A stretch of 64,000 bases of DNA from Pseudonocardia oceani (GTDB lineage: Bacteria > Actinomycetota > Actinomycetes > Mycobacteriales > Pseudonocardiaceae), in NCBI RefSeq assembly GCF_019263585.2, contig NZ_JADQDF010000001.1, forward strand, positions 6,330,501 through 6,394,500, given 5' to 3'. This document shows positions 53,521 to 62,124 of this stretch, one piece after another. The position numbers were made by a program, and so were the translations under genes. Numbering within the stretch: the stretch's first letter is position 1; the number at the start of each line of letters is the position of its first letter. The notes under the pieces were generated by a model. It saw nothing but the letters and a program-made list of their open reading frames with translations. It made no database searches and was not told where the DNA came from.

Positions 53521-54840
53521 GTGGTGACCACCGCCGTCCACCCGGCCGCCGACGTCCTCGGCCGGCTGGTGGACGGCGCTGTCGCGTCCGCGGTCGGCGA
53601 CGGCCCACGCGCGGCGTGCGTGCGGGCGGCGCGCCCGCTCGTCGGGGAGGTCACGGCGCTGCGTGACACGCTGCACGCCGCGGGCCTGGCCAAGGTCCTG
53701 CTCGTGACGACGCCCGCCACCGGCGCCGTCGCCGAGGTGCTCGCCGGCGACGGCGCGCGCCTGCTCGTGCTCGACTCCCCCGACCCGGTCCGCGTGGCCG
53801 ACGCGCTCGACGGCGATCTCGAGGCCACCGTGCTCGTCGTCGCCGTCCCGCCCGGTGCCGACCGCTCCGGGCCCGACGCCGTCGTGGCCGCGGTGCGGGC
53901 GGGGTTCGCGGCGGAGGGGTTCGACGCCGACGCGCAGACCGTCGTCGTCGCCGGGCCCGGTGACGCCGTCGCCGACAGCGCCCGCGTGGTCGCGGGCGGG
54001 GCCGACGGCGCCTTCTCCGCGTACGCGCTGGTGCCGGCCGGGCTGGCCGGGGCCGACGTCGAGGGGGTCGTCGCCGACGCGGTGGCGGCCCGCGAGCGCT
54101 ACGTCGTCGACGACCCCGGCAACCCCGCGCTCGTGCTCGGCGCGCTGCTCGCGGAGCACCCGTCGGTGGTGCTCGACGTCCGGTGGCCCGCCGCGCTGAT
54201 CGACGCCGTGCTGGTCGACGTGGGGCTGCCCGGCGCCGGGCCGGTCCCGGTCGTCGTCGACGACGGGCCCGCGGGGCCGGGCCTCGCCGACGCGCTCACC
54301 GTCCGCCCCGGCGGCGCGGTCGAGCTCGACGGGCCGGTCGCCGCGCGGGTGCTGCTGTGGGAGCACGCGGCGGCGGTCGCGGCGCACCTGCGCTCCCCCG
54401 TCGACGGTGCGGCGCCGGAGGGGCCACCGTCCGCGGTCTTCGTCGACGGCGACGTCACCGTCTCGGCCGGGCCGTGGCTGCCCGAGGGCACCACCACCGC
54501 CGTCGACGCCCTGCGCGCGCTGGCCGCCGCGGGCGGCACGCACCTCGCGCTGCACGCGCACCTCGACCGCGAGTCCGACGCCTCGGTGGCCGTGCTGCGC
54601 GGCGAGCTGGCCCGGCGGACCGGCGCCACCGTCACCTTCGACTGGGGCGCCGCGCAGCGACCGGGCGCCGCGGTGTGCCTGCTCACCGGCGCGGGCGACG
54701 GCCGCGCCGACCTCGGCGCCGCGCAGGAGGCGGCCGTCGCCGCCGACGCCGCGGCCCAGACCGGCCCGGTGCTGCGGCTGCACATGCACGACCGCCTCGC
54801 CGGCCTGGTGGCCGTCGTGCGGGCGGTCCAGGACCTGTAG
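53521..54840 (+). CDS. Degenerate glucose-6-phosphate isomerase-like protein
   Basis: 439 aa from GTG 53521 (GTG 53524 possible). Its position between tal and zwf is where many actinobacteria carry a PGI of about 550 aa. Only general similarity remains: segments such as LPEGTTTAVDALRALAAAGG, LHAHLDRESDASVAVLRGEL and ARRTGATVTFDWG match the C-terminal half. The stretch that should follow, with the active-site His/Lys region (HSTGQ-KGG type in intact homologues), is absent; the chain jumps from TFDWG to RPGAAVCLLTGAG. It is very rich in Ala, Val and Asp. Probably catalytically dead or a regulator, and the real PGI must be elsewhere. Homology is inferred from context and memory. Confidence 0.6.
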   Translation: MVTTAVHPAADVLGRLVDGAVASAVGDGPRAACVRAARPLVGEVTALRDTLHAAGLAKVLLVTTPATGAVAEVLAGDGARLLVLDSPDPVRVADALDGDLEATVLVVAVPPGADRSGPDAVVAAVRAGFAAEGFDADAQTVVVAGPGDAVADSARVVAGGADGAFSAYALVPAGLAGADVEGVVADAVAARERYVVDDPGNPALVLGALLAEHPSVVLDVRWPAALIDAVLVDVGLPGAGPVPVVVDDGPAGPGLADALTVRPGGAVELDGPVAARVLLWEHAAAVAAHLRSPVDGAAPEGPPSAVFVDGDVTVSAGPWLPEGTTTAVDALRALAAAGGTHLALHAHLDRESDASVAVLRGELARRTGATVTFDWGAAQRPGAAVCLLTGAGDGRADLGAAQEAAVAADAAAQTGPVLRLHMHDRLAGLVAVVRAVQDL

Positions 54841-54879
54841 GACGATCACGACCGTGCTGGCACGAGAGTGGAGACACCC

Positions 54880-56427
54880 ATGACGGCCAATCCGGGGGCG
54901 GGCTGGAGCAACCCGCTCCGCGACGCCCGCGACAAGCGGCTCCCCCGCATCGCGGGACCCTGCGGGCTGGTGATCTTCGGGGTCACCGGGGACCTGTCGC
55001 GCAAGAAGCTGATGCCCGCCATCTACGACCTCGCCAACCGCGGGCTGCTGCCCCCGGGCTTCGCGCTCACCGGGTTCGCCCGCCGCGAGTGGGAGACCCA
55101 GGACTTCGGCCAGGTCGTCTACGAGGCCGTGAAGGCCCACGCGCGCACCCCCTTCCGGCAGACGGTCTGGGACCGCCTCGCCGAGGGCTTCCGGTTCGTC
55201 CAGGGCAGCTTCGACGACGACGACGCGTTCGACCGCCTGGAGGACACCGTCCGCGAGCTCGACCGGGAGCGCGGCACGGGCGGCAACCACGCCTTCTACC
55301 TCTCGATCCCCCCGTCGGCGTTCCCCGTGGTGTGCAAGCAGCTCTCGCGCTCGGGCCTGGCCGACCAGGAGGGCCTGGAGCAGTGGCGCCGGGTCGTCAT
55401 CGAGAAGCCGTTCGGGCACGACCTGGCCTCGGCCAAGGAGCTCAACGGGATCGTCAACGACGTCTTCCCCGAGGACTCGGTGTTCCGCATCGACCACTAC
55501 CTCGGCAAGGAGACCGTCCAGAACATCCTCGCGCTGCGCTTCGCCAACCAGCTGTTCGAGCCGATCTGGAACTCCCACTACGTCGACCACGTGCAGATCA
55601 CCATGGCCGAGGACATCGGCCTCGGCGGCCGCGCGGGCTACTACGACGGGATCGGCGCCGCGCGCGACGTCATCCAGAACCACCTGCTGCAGCTGCTCGC
55701 GTTCATCGCGATGGAGGAGCCCACGTCGTTCTCCTCCGACGAGCTGCGCGCGGAGAAGACCAAGGTCCTCAAGGCCACCCGGCTCGCCGGCCCGCTGAGC
55801 GAGACCACCGCCCGCGGGCAGTACACCGGCGGGTGGCAGGGCGGAGAGCTCGTCCCGGGGTTGACCGGGGAGGAGGGGTTCGACCCCGACTCCGGCACCG
55901 AGACCTACGCGGCCATCACCGTCGAGGTCGACACCCGCCGCTGGGCGGGTGTGCCGTTCTACCTGCGCACCGGCAAGCGCCTGGGCCGCCGGGTCACCGA
56001 GATCGCGGTGATCTTCAAGCGGGCGCCGCACCTGCCCTTCGACGCGACGATGACCGAGGAGCTCGGCCAGAACGCGTTCGTGGTGCGGGTGCAGCCCGAC
56101 GAGGGCGTCACCATGCGGTTCGGGTCGAAGGTCCCGGGCAGCCAGATGGAGGTCCGCGACGTCACCATGGACTTCGGCTACGGCACCGCGTTCACCGAGG
56201 CGTCCCCCGAGGCCTACGAGCGCCTGATCCTCGACGTCCTGCTCGGCGAGCCCAGCCTGTTCCCGGTGAACGAGGAGGTCGAGCGCTCCTGGGAGATCCT
56301 CGACCCGGTCATCGAGCACTGGCACGAGGAGGAGAGCGGGCCCGACCCGTACCCCGCGGGCTCCTGGGGCCCCGAGTCCGCCGACGCCATGCTCGCCCGC
56401 ACCGGCCGCACCTGGCGCCGGCCGTGA
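54880..56427 (+). CDS. zwf: Glucose-6-phosphate 1-dehydrogenase
   Basis: 515 aa. NADP-binding FGVTGDLSRKKLMPAIYDL near residue 32 and the substrate/catalytic motif RIDHYLGKETVQN with H206. First oxidative step of the pentose-phosphate pathway. ATG 54880 is preferred to GTG 54868 because GGAGA lies 5 nt before it. OpcA, its allosteric partner in actinobacteria, is next. Confidence 0.96.
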   Translation: MTANPGAGWSNPLRDARDKRLPRIAGPCGLVIFGVTGDLSRKKLMPAIYDLANRGLLPPGFALTGFARREWETQDFGQVVYEAVKAHARTPFRQTVWDRLAEGFRFVQGSFDDDDAFDRLEDTVRELDRERGTGGNHAFYLSIPPSAFPVVCKQLSRSGLADQEGLEQWRRVVIEKPFGHDLASAKELNGIVNDVFPEDSVFRIDHYLGKETVQNILALRFANQLFEPIWNSHYVDHVQITMAEDIGLGGRAGYYDGIGAARDVIQNHLLQLLAFIAMEEPTSFSSDELRAEKTKVLKATRLAGPLSETTARGQYTGGWQGGELVPGLTGEEGFDPDSGTETYAAITVEVDTRRWAGVPFYLRTGKRLGRRVTEIAVIFKRAPHLPFDATMTEELGQNAFVVRVQPDEGVTMRFGSKVPGSQMEVRDVTMDFGYGTAFTEASPEAYERLILDVLLGEPSLFPVNEEVERSWEILDPVIEHWHEEESGPDPYPAGSWGPESADAMLARTGRTWRRP

Positions 56428-56470
56428 CGCCGCCGGCTCTGATTCCCCTGGCCGTGAAGGAGCTCCGCCC

Positions 56471-57433
56471 GTGATCGTCGACCTGCCGTCGAGCAACACC
56501 TCGGCCGTCAACAAGAAGATCGTCGAGCTGCGGGAGAGCGGGGGCGTGCTGGCCCTGGGGCGCGTGCTGACCCTCGTCATCGTCACCGACGACGGCACCA
56601 CCATCGAGGCCGCGATCGAGGCCGCCAACGCGGCCAGCCGCGAGCACCCCTGCCGGGTCATCGTGCTGGCCCGCGGGCAGCGCAAGGCCGCGCCGCGGCT
56701 CGACGCGCAGATCCGCGTGGGCGGCGACGCCGGGGCCAGCGAGGTCATCGTGCTCCGCGGCTACGGCCCGCTCGCGGCCGACGACGCCGGCGCCGGGATG
56801 GTCATGCCGCTGCTGCTGCCCGACGCGCCCGTCGTCGCGTGGTGGCCGGGCGAGGCCCCGGCCGTGCCGTCACAGGACGCGGTCGGGGTGCTCGCGCAGC
56901 GCCGGATCACCGACGCGCTGGCGTCGAAGAACCCGCTCAAGGCGTTCGAGCAGCGCCGGGCCCGGCACGTCGCCGGCGACACCGACCTCACCTGGACCCG
57001 CCTGACGTCCTGGCGGGCGCTGCTGGCCACCGCGCTCGACGCGCCGCCGCACGAGGACGTCACCGGGGCCGTCGTGGCCGGGGAGGCGGTCTCGCCGTCC
57101 ACCGACCTCATGGCCGGGTGGCTCGCCGCGCGGCTGGGTGTGAAGGTCAAGCGCTCCCCCGCCGAGACCGGGCAGGGCCTGGTCTCGGTGCGGCTCGACC
57201 GCCCGTCCGGGCCCGTCGAGCTGGTGCGCCCCGACAGCAAGGTCGGCAGCCTGCGCCAGCCCGGGCAGCCCGACCGGCTCGTCGCGCTGGCCCGCCGGGA
57301 GGTGCGCGACTGCCTCGCCGAGGAGCTGCGCCGGCTCGATCCGGACGAGATCTACGGGGCGGCGCTCGCCGGCGTCTCCCAGGTGACCCGCGGCCGCACG
57401 CCGGTCAAGGTCCCCGCCGTGGTGGGTGCCTGA
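56471..57433 (+). CDS. opcA: Glucose-6-phosphate dehydrogenase assembly protein OpcA
   Basis: 320 aa. OpcA proteins bind and activate G6PDH in actinobacteria and cyanobacteria. Typical features: N-terminal VRVLTLVIVTDD-like strand (GRVLTLVIVTDDGTTIEAA), HPCRVIVLARG, LLLPDAPVVAWWPGEAPAVP and the C-terminal RLDPDEIYGAALAGV. GTG start; the stop shares a base with the pgl ATG. Confidence 0.94.
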   Translation: MIVDLPSSNTSAVNKKIVELRESGGVLALGRVLTLVIVTDDGTTIEAAIEAANAASREHPCRVIVLARGQRKAAPRLDAQIRVGGDAGASEVIVLRGYGPLAADDAGAGMVMPLLLPDAPVVAWWPGEAPAVPSQDAVGVLAQRRITDALASKNPLKAFEQRRARHVAGDTDLTWTRLTSWRALLATALDAPPHEDVTGAVVAGEAVSPSTDLMAGWLAARLGVKVKRSPAETGQGLVSVRLDRPSGPVELVRPDSKVGSLRQPGQPDRLVALARREVRDCLAEELRRLDPDEIYGAALAGVSQVTRGRTPVKVPAVVGA

Positions 57434-58209
57434 TGGCCGCCGACATCACCGTCCACGCCGACCCCGACGTCCTCGCCGCGGCCGCGGCCGCCCGGCTGCT
57501 CACGCGGCTGGTCGACCTGCAGGCCGCCGGCACCGCCCCGAAGCTGGTGCTCACCGGCGGCGGGGTGGGCATCGCGATGCTCGAGCACATCCGCCGGACC
57601 CCGGCCCGCGACGCCGTCGACTGGGGGCAGGTCGAGTTCTGGTGGGGCGACGAGCGGTTCCTGCCGCCCGGGCACCCCGACCGCAACGAGACCCAGGCCC
57701 GCGAGGCGCTGCTCGACCACGTGCGCGTCGACCCGGCGAAGATCTTCCCCATGGGCGCCGACACCGGCACGGGCCCGTCCGGGGCCGAGGCGGCGGCCGA
57801 CGCCTACGCGCAGCTCCTCGCGAAGGCCGCGCGGCCCGAGGACCACGGCCCCGTGCCGTCGTTCGACGTGTTCCTGCTCGGCATGGGCGGGGAGGGCCAC
57901 ACGGCGTCGGTGTTCCCGCACTCGCCCGCGGTCTACGAGACCGAGCGCACGGTCGTCGCCGTGCACGGCTGCCCCAAGCCCCCGCCCACCCGCGTCTCGC
58001 TCACGCTGCCGGCCATCCGCAGCGCGGCCGAGGTGTGGATCGTGACCACGGGCGAGGCGAAGGCCGCGGCGGTGTCGATGGCGCTGAGCGGGGCCGGGGA
58101 GGTCGCGCTGCCGGTCGCCGGGGCGCGGGGCAGGCGGCGCACGCGGTGGCTGCTCGACCGCACCGCGGCGTCGAAGCTCCCCCGCGACCTGGTGCCCGCG
58201 ATCGGGTGA
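57433..58209 (+). CDS. pgl: 6-phosphogluconolactonase
   Basis: 258 aa of the NagB/DevB fold. Motifs LVLTGGGVGIAML, VEFWWGDERFLPPGHPDRNE and FDVFLLGMGGEGHTASVFPH are diagnostic. It hydrolyses the lactone made by Zwf. The ATG overlaps the opcA stop (TGATG) and its stop overlaps the next gene (GTGA). Confidence 0.95.
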   Translation: MAADITVHADPDVLAAAAAARLLTRLVDLQAAGTAPKLVLTGGGVGIAMLEHIRRTPARDAVDWGQVEFWWGDERFLPPGHPDRNETQAREALLDHVRVDPAKIFPMGADTGTGPSGAEAAADAYAQLLAKAARPEDHGPVPSFDVFLLGMGGEGHTASVFPHSPAVYETERTVVAVHGCPKPPPTRVSLTLPAIRSAAEVWIVTTGEAKAAAVSMALSGAGEVALPVAGARGRRRTRWLLDRTAASKLPRDLVPAIG

Positions 58210-58667
58210 CCGCGCTCCGGCATCTGGTCGTCGACGGGGCCAACGTCGTCGGGTCGCGGCCCGACGGCTGGTGGCGTGACCGGGCCGGGGCGGCGCAGCG
58301 CTTGGCCGCCCGGCTCGCGGCGGCGCTGGACGCCGGGCCCGGCCCGCTCGGCCTGGGCGACGGCGGGCTGGTCCACCTGGTGCTGGAGGGCGCCGCCCGC
58401 ACGGCCGAACCCGCCCCGCACCCCCGGCTGCGGGTGGTGCGGGCGACCGCCGACGGCGACGGCGCGATCGTCGACGTCGTCCGCTCCCTGGGGACGGGCG
58501 TGCTGGTGGTGACGGCCGACCGCGGGCTCGTCGCGCGGGTCACTGCGGAGGGCGCGCGGACGGTCGGCCCCTCGGCGCTGCTGCGGGAACTGGACGGTCG
58601 GGCCGGCCCGGATCGGCCCGGCCCGGATCGGCCCAGCCGGCCCGGCCGCACCAGCCCCGACTCCTAG
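58206..58667 (+). CDS. NYN/PIN-like domain protein
   Basis: 153 aa. The opening HLVVDGANVVGSRPDGWWRD and later DGDGAIVDVV and VVTADRGLVARV supply the spaced acidic residues of NYN/PIN-type ribonuclease folds, so RNA cleavage is possible but unproven. The C-terminus is a low-complexity Gly-Pro-Asp-Arg tail from a repeated 12-bp-like unit. It is coupled to pgl by a GTGA overlap; the same arrangement is seen in related genera, as far as I recall. Its stop overlaps a LuxR remnant on the other strand. Confidence 0.6.
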   Translation: MTALRHLVVDGANVVGSRPDGWWRDRAGAAQRLAARLAAALDAGPGPLGLGDGGLVHLVLEGAARTAEPAPHPRLRVVRATADGDGAIVDVVRSLGTGVLVVTADRGLVARVTAEGARTVGPSALLRELDGRAGPDRPGPDRPSRPGRTSPDS

Positions 58668-58843
58668 CCGATCACCACCAGCTGCGCCCGGTCGCGCACC
58701 CCGAGCTTCACCATCGCCCGGCTGAGGTGGGTCTTCGCCGTCGCCGGGCTGACGACGAGCCGGGCCGCGATCTCGTCGTCGGCCAGCCCGGTCGCCACCG
58801 GCGCGACGACCTCCCGCTCCCGGTCGGTGAGCCGGTGCGCGGC
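58664..58843 (-). pseudogene. Remnant of a LuxR/NarL-type DNA-binding domain
   Basis: The 59 codons before the TAG encode HRLTDREREVVAPVATGL, DDEIAARLVVSPATAKTHLS and MVKLGVRDRAQLVVIG, an unmistakable C-terminal LuxR helix-turn-helix. No start codon or receiver domain remains. The fragment lies in frame directly after the TGA of the lrp gene, so it reads as a continuation separated by one stop. Most likely the 3' end of a deleted response-regulator gene. Confidence 0.75.
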
Positions 58844-59341
58844 TCAGCCGCGCCGACGGGACGTACTCGCGGCGGCGCCCGACGCCCCGACCGCGCTCGC
58901 CACCACCGGGCGGCGCGGCAGCGGGCTGGAGTAGACGACGCTGGTCGTGACGGCGCCGAGCCCGGAGATCCGGCCGGTGACCTCCTCGAGGTGGCGCATC
59001 GTGCGGGCGCGGACGGTCAGCACGAAGCAGTCCTCGCCGGTGACGTGGTGGGCCTCGCCGATCTCGGGCGTCGTGGCCAGCAGGTCGCGGAAGGGCTTGT
59101 AGTTGCCGTGCGGGTAGCGCAGCCGCACCATCGCGGTGATCGCCAGGCCGAGCTTCTCCGGGTCGACCTCCGCGCCGTACCCGGTGATCACGCCCGTCTC
59201 CTCCAGCCGCCGCACCCGCTCGGTGACCGCGCTGGGCGAGAGCCCGACCGTGCGGCCGAGGTCGGCGTAGCTCGCCCGCCCGTCGGACTGCAGGGCTTCC
59301 AGCAGGCGCCAGTCGATGTCGTCCAACGATTCCCCGGTCAT
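58844..59341 (-). CDS. Lrp/AsnC family transcriptional regulator
   Basis: 165 aa. Winged helix (DIDWRLLEALQSDGRASYAD, then VGLSPSAVTERVRRLE) followed by the RAM ligand-binding domain (HHVTGEDCFVLTVRARTMRHLEEV). The last 20 or so residues are an Ala/Ser/Arg-rich tail beyond the usual end, probably acquired where the LuxR remnant was joined. It diverges from the rhodanese gene, a likely target. Confidence 0.88.
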   Translation of the reverse strand: MTGESLDDIDWRLLEALQSDGRASYADLGRTVGLSPSAVTERVRRLEETGVITGYGAEVDPEKLGLAITAMVRLRYPHGNYKPFRDLLATTPEIGEAHHVTGEDCFVLTVRARTMRHLEEVTGRISGLGAVTTSVVYSSPLPRRPVVASAVGASGAAASTSRRRG

Positions 59342-59347
59342 GATGGC

Positions 59348-59353
59348 AAACTA
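59348..59353 (-). promoter_or_regulatory. -10 element of probable leaderless promoter
   Basis: On the - strand TAGTTT is followed by 6 nt and the ATG of the lrp gene. Confidence 0.45.
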
Positions 59354-59390
59354 CCGTGGATCACGCCTGTCCGGCACCGCGGGCGGGACC

Positions 59391-59396
59391 TAGCGT
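59391..59396 (+). promoter_or_regulatory. -10 element of probable leaderless promoter
   Basis: TAGCGT is followed by 7 nt and the ATG of the rhodanese gene. Confidence 0.4.
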
Positions 59397-59403
59397 CACG
59401 GCC

Positions 59404-59796
59404 ATGACCGACGCCGTCGCCTTCTTCGCCGCCCGCCTGACGCACCTCACCGACGTCTCCGACGTCCACGCCGGTCTGCCCGGCGGCGGGTTCGTGCTCG
59501 TCGACACCCGCGGCCGCGCCGCCTGGGACCAGGGGCACGTCCCGGGTGCGGTGCACCTGCCCACCGCGGACGTGCCGGGCGCGCTCGCCCCGTCCACGCC
59601 CGTCGTCACCTACTGCTGGGGCCCCGGCTGCAACGGCGCCACCCGCGCCGCGCTGGCGTTCGCGCAGCGCGGGTTCGCCGTGCGCGAGATGCAGGGCGGC
59701 ATCGAGTACTGGATCCGGGAGGGGTTCGCGGTGGAGACGGCGGGCGGGCGCGTGGAGCACGCGCCCGACCCCCTGACCGCGCCCTGTGGGTGTTGA
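59404..59796 (+). CDS. Rhodanese-like domain protein
   Basis: 130 aa, a single rhodanese domain. VDTRGRAAWDQGHVPGAVHLP is the CDC25-like entry motif; the active-site loop has C76 followed by R81 (CNGATR), with an extra C71 just before it (YCWGPGC). It could transfer sulfane sulfur to an unknown acceptor. The C-terminus ends CGC. The gene is divergent from lrp, a common pairing for Lrp targets. Confidence 0.86.
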   Translation: MTDAVAFFAARLTHLTDVSDVHAGLPGGGFVLVDTRGRAAWDQGHVPGAVHLPTADVPGALAPSTPVVTYCWGPGCNGATRAALAFAQRGFAVREMQGGIEYWIREGFAVETAGGRVEHAPDPLTAPCGC

Positions 59797-59805
59797 CGGG
59801 CGCTG

Positions 59806-61065
59806 CTAGCCCTGCTCCTCGGGCAGCCGGCCGTGGTTGTACTCGTCGTACGCGGCGAGGTCGAGGAAGCCGTGCCCGCAGTAGTTGAACAGGATGACCT
59901 TCTCCTCCCCGGTCTCCTTGGCGGCCAGCGCCTCGTCGATGGCGGCGCGGATGCCGTGCGCGCACTCCGGCGCCGGGATCCTGCCCTCGGTGCGGGCGAA
60001 CCGGACCGCGGCCTCGAACACCTTGCCCTGCGGGTACGCGATCGCCTCCATCCGGCCGTCGCGCACGAGCTGGGAGATCAGCGGGGAGTCGCCGTGGTAG
60101 CGCAGGCCGCCCGCGTGGATCGACGGCGGGATGAACCCGCGCCCCAGGCTGTACATCGGCAGCAGCGGGGTGAGCCCTTCGACGTCGCCGAAGTCGTAGC
60201 CGAACTCGCCCTGGGTGAGCGTCGGGCACGACATCGGCTCGACGGCGAGGAGCCGCACGCCGGCGTCGGGGACGAACGGGAATGCGATGCCGCCGAGGTT
60301 GGACCCGCCGCCGCACGGCGCGATGACGACATCGGGCAGCCGCTCCCCCGCCAGCTCCAGCTGCTCCTTCGCCTCGATGCCGATGACGGTCTGGTGCAGC
60401 AGCACGTGGTTGAGCACCGAGCCCAGCGAGTAGTGCGTGTCCTCGCGGCCCACGCAGTCGCGGACGGCGTCGGAGATGGCGCTGCCCAGCGAGCCGGGGT
60501 GGCTCGGGTCGTCGACCGGCGACGGCACGACCTCGCCGCCCCACGTCTCGATGGCGATGCGCCGGTAGGGCTTCTGGTCGAACGAGGCGCGGACCATGTA
60601 GACCTTGAGGTCCATGTCGAACTGCGCGGTCGCGAACGACAGCGCGGTGCCCCACTGGCCCGCGCCGGTCTCGGTGGTCAGCCGGGTGATGCCCTCCTGG
60701 GCGTTGTAGAACGCCTGCGGCACCGCGGTGTTGGTCTTGTGGCTGCCCGAGGGCGAGATCGACTCGTCCTTGAAGTAGATCCGCGCCGGCGTACCGAGCT
60801 CCTTCTCCAGCCGCGTGGCGCGCACCAGCGGGGTGGGCCGCCACAGCCGCAGGATCTCCAGCACCTCGCCGGGGATGTCGATCCAGGGCTCGGCGCTGAC
60901 CTCCTGCCCGATGAGCGCCATCGGGAACAGCGGGGCCAGGTCGTCGGGGCCGACGGGCTCCCGCGTGCCGGGGTGCAGCGGTGGCTGCGGCGGCGTGGCC
61001 AGGTGCGGGACCACGTTGAACCAGGCCGTGGGGATCTTGTCAGGAGGGAGCGTCCACCGCGTCAT
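59806..61065 (-). CDS. TrpB2-like PLP enzyme (tryptophan synthase beta-like)
   Basis: 419 aa. PLP lysine K110 in SPSGSHKTN, phosphate loop CGGGSNLGG. The N-terminal extension and RPTPLVRATRLEKELG match the TrpB2 class, which occurs without TrpA and makes tryptophan from serine and indole, or has another amino-acid role. No trp genes adjoin. It is divergent from glutathione peroxidase. Confidence 0.88.
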   Translation of the reverse strand: MTRWTLPPDKIPTAWFNVVPHLATPPQPPLHPGTREPVGPDDLAPLFPMALIGQEVSAEPWIDIPGEVLEILRLWRPTPLVRATRLEKELGTPARIYFKDESISPSGSHKTNTAVPQAFYNAQEGITRLTTETGAGQWGTALSFATAQFDMDLKVYMVRASFDQKPYRRIAIETWGGEVVPSPVDDPSHPGSLGSAISDAVRDCVGREDTHYSLGSVLNHVLLHQTVIGIEAKEQLELAGERLPDVVIAPCGGGSNLGGIAFPFVPDAGVRLLAVEPMSCPTLTQGEFGYDFGDVEGLTPLLPMYSLGRGFIPPSIHAGGLRYHGDSPLISQLVRDGRMEAIAYPQGKVFEAAVRFARTEGRIPAPECAHGIRAAIDEALAAKETGEEKVILFNYCGHGFLDLAAYDEYNHGRLPEEQG

Positions 61066-61071
61066 CGGCGG

Positions 61072-61077
61072 AGACTA
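61072..61077 (-). promoter_or_regulatory. -10 element of probable leaderless promoter
   Basis: On the - strand TAGTCT is followed by 6 nt and the ATG of the TrpB2-like gene. Confidence 0.45.
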
Positions 61078-61086
61078 GCGCGGTCG

Positions 61087-61092
61087 TAAGGT
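61087..61092 (+). promoter_or_regulatory. -10 element of possible leaderless promoter
   Basis: TAAGGT is followed by 7 nt and the ATG at 61100. The AAGG inside it could instead serve as a weak Shine-Dalgarno. Confidence 0.35.
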
Positions 61093-61099
61093 GCACGAC

Positions 61100-61600
61100 A
61101 TGGCCCAGCCCGCCCTTCCCGCACTGTCCGACGCGCCGATCACCGCCCTCGACGGCTCCGCGCTGCCCCCGCTCGACGGGCGCGCGGTGCTCGTCGTCAA
61201 CGTCGCCTCGAAGTGCGGCCTGACCCCCCAGTACACGGCGCTGGAGCAGCTCCAGGAGCGCTACGCCGACCGCGGGTTCACGGTGCTCGGCGTGCCGTGC
61301 AACCAGTTCGGCGGGCAGGAGCCGGGCTCCGCCGGGGAGATCGCCACGTTCTGCTCGGCGACCTACGGGGTGAGCTTCCCGCTGACCGAGAAGGTCGACG
61401 TCAACGGTCCCGGCCGCCACCCGCTCTACGCCGCGCTCACCACCGTCGCCGACGACGCCGGGGCCGACGGCGACGTGCAGTGGAACTTCGAGAAGTTCCT
61501 CGTGGGCACCGACGGCACGGTGCTGCGCCGCTTCCGCCCGCGCACCGAGCCCGGCTCCGACGAGGTCGTCGCGGCCATCGAGGCGGCCCTGCCCCGATGA
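61100..61600 (+). CDS. Glutathione peroxidase family thiol peroxidase
   Basis: 166 aa. Catalytic C39 (NVASKCGLTPQY) is Cys, not Sec. GPx motifs PCNQFGGQEPG and WNFEKFLV complete the active site. Actinobacteria mostly lack glutathione, so thioredoxin or mycothiol-linked reductants are more likely. ATG 61100 is chosen over GTG 61091. The stop overlaps the next ATG (ATGA). Confidence 0.92.
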   Translation: MAQPALPALSDAPITALDGSALPPLDGRAVLVVNVASKCGLTPQYTALEQLQERYADRGFTVLGVPCNQFGGQEPGSAGEIATFCSATYGVSFPLTEKVDVNGPGRHPLYAALTTVADDAGADGDVQWNFEKFLVGTDGTVLRRFRPRTEPGSDEVVAAIEAALPR

Positions 61601-62097
61601 GGACCGCCCTGGCCGGCGCCGCGCTGGTCGGGCTGGTCGGGCTGGCCGGACCGGTCGTCACGGGCTGCTCGGCCGCCCCGGTGCCGGACGCGCCGCCCGC
61701 CACCACCGAGCCGCCCGCTCCCCCGGCGGCCTGCCTGCTCGACACGGGCGCGCTGCAGGCCGCCACCGGGCTGGCCTGGACGCCCGACGCGACGACGGCG
61801 GGCGACGCGCGCTGCGTCTACGACCCGGCGGGCGGCACGGGCGCGGAGTTCGCGGCCGTCGACGTCGCCCCGCGGCCCTCGGGCGCGCTCGACGACGTCG
61901 CGGCGCTCTGCGCCGCCGGCAGCCGCACGCCCGCGGCCACCGGGTTCGTGTGCCGGCTCGAGGGCGGCGGGGTGTTCGCCGCGGCCGACCGCGGGAGCGA
62001 GCTCGTGACGCTCGCGGTCGCCACCGTGCCCGACGGCACCACGGCCGCGCAGCTGAGCACCGCGCTGGCCGAGCAGCTCGCGCTGCTCGGCCGCTAG
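61597..62097 (+). CDS. Hypothetical lipoprotein
   Basis: 166 aa. Signal peptide with lipobox VVTGC (C at about residue 24), a Pro/Thr linker, then a small domain with four cysteines (ACLLD, RCVYD, ALCAAG, FVCRLE) that probably form disulfides outside the cell. It resembles the DUF3558-type lipoproteins of actinobacteria in layout. No function can be assigned. Coupled to gpx. Confidence 0.72.
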   Translation: MRTALAGAALVGLVGLAGPVVTGCSAAPVPDAPPATTEPPAPPAACLLDTGALQAATGLAWTPDATTAGDARCVYDPAGGTGAEFAAVDVAPRPSGALDDVAALCAAGSRTPAATGFVCRLEGGGVFAAADRGSELVTLAVATVPDGTTAAQLSTALAEQLALLGR

Positions 62098-62124
62098 GCC
62101 GGGCCGGGCGGTGACCCGCGCGGG

